Below are positions 22,211 to 22,240 of a DNA stretch of 22,240 nt, piece by piece (positions within the stretch are counted from its first letter, which is position 1; every line of letters begins with the position of its first letter). The stretch spans positions 1 to 22,240 of the IMG/VR virus record IMGVR_UViG_3300039159_000361. One strand, given 5' to 3'. The translations under genes were made by a program, and so were the position numbers. Origin of the DNA: a virus. The notes under the pieces were generated by a model that saw only the letters and a list, made by a program, of their open reading frames with translations, was not told where the DNA came from and did no database searches.

Positions 22211-22235
22211 CGGGGACTACGACGTCGCGGCGGTC
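22211..22235 (+). repeat. Direct repeat copy 2 (window right edge)
   Basis: Second copy of the 21-base exact (25-base with one mismatch) sequence found in the endolysin gene, 990 bp away in the same orientation. It lies outside any gene I can support, upstream of the minus-strand promoter. Confidence 0.85.
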
Positions 22236-22240
22236 GCGTA

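Noticed and set aside
1-22240. tRNA, CRISPR array, integrase, transposase or att core
   Set aside because: Looked for cloverleaf-like ends, regularly spaced repeats and recombinase motifs by eye; found none. The 21-bp direct repeat has no adjacent integrase or tRNA and is not called att.

Overview
The window is a late-gene block of a Mu-like contractile-tailed phage or prophage (myovirus morphology) in a very GC-rich host. Codons end mostly in G or C, GTG starts are common, and genes are packed with ATGA/GTGA stop-start overlaps. The host is probably a high-GC proteobacterium. Some tail proteins resemble ones I associate with Myxococcota prophages, but that is recall, not proof. There is no rRNA, tRNA, CRISPR array, integrase or transposase here.

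Layout. (1) 1-2891, minus strand: Mu gp29/DUF935-type portal protein followed by two small virion-type proteins, the last cut by the left edge. (2) 2920-3120, minus strand: a small, AT-richer zinc-finger gene. (3) 3143-5679, plus strand: the Mu head cassette, namely I-type protease with the scaffold nested in frame, a decoration-like protein and the gpT-type major capsid protein. The portal therefore points away from the rest of the head cassette. (4) 5759-7406: DUF1320/gp36-type adaptor and two connector/tail-completion proteins. (5) 7410-12284: contractile sheath, tube, tail assembly chaperone with a complete -1 frameshift signal, and tape measure. (6) 12277-16457: baseplate genes (TMP-adjacent protein, hub/spike, gp25/gp46-like wedge, J/gp47-like wedge, Trp-rich tail protein). 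(7) 16461-19585: host-recognition region with a poly-Gly adhesin, a minus-strand metzincin-like lipoprotein inserted as a probable moron, a fibre-like protein and an IPT/TIG-domain fibre protein. (8) 19603-21491: lysis cassette of five overlapping or closely spaced genes ending in a T4-type lysozyme with its Glu-Asp-Thr triad. (9) 21227-22155, minus strand: a two-gene operon (an unrecognised 110-aa protein and a ribbon-helix-helix protein) with a candidate leaderless promoter and operator.

How the genes work together: portal, protease/scaffold, decoration protein and gpT build the prohead. Connector proteins join it to a sheath-and-tube tail whose length is set by the tape measure, assembled with the frameshifted chaperone on a hub/wedge baseplate carrying glycine-rich and IPT fibres. 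The lysis cassette releases progeny. Terminase, the gpF head protein, transposition genes and the main repressor are not in the window.

Most unusual points: the divergently split head module; the antisense metzincin lipoprotein inside the tail operon; a canonical -1 frameshift element in a Mu-type tail cassette; a duplicated extra domain in the sheath; and a right-edge regulatory operon whose RHH gene runs antisense through the lysozyme 3' end.
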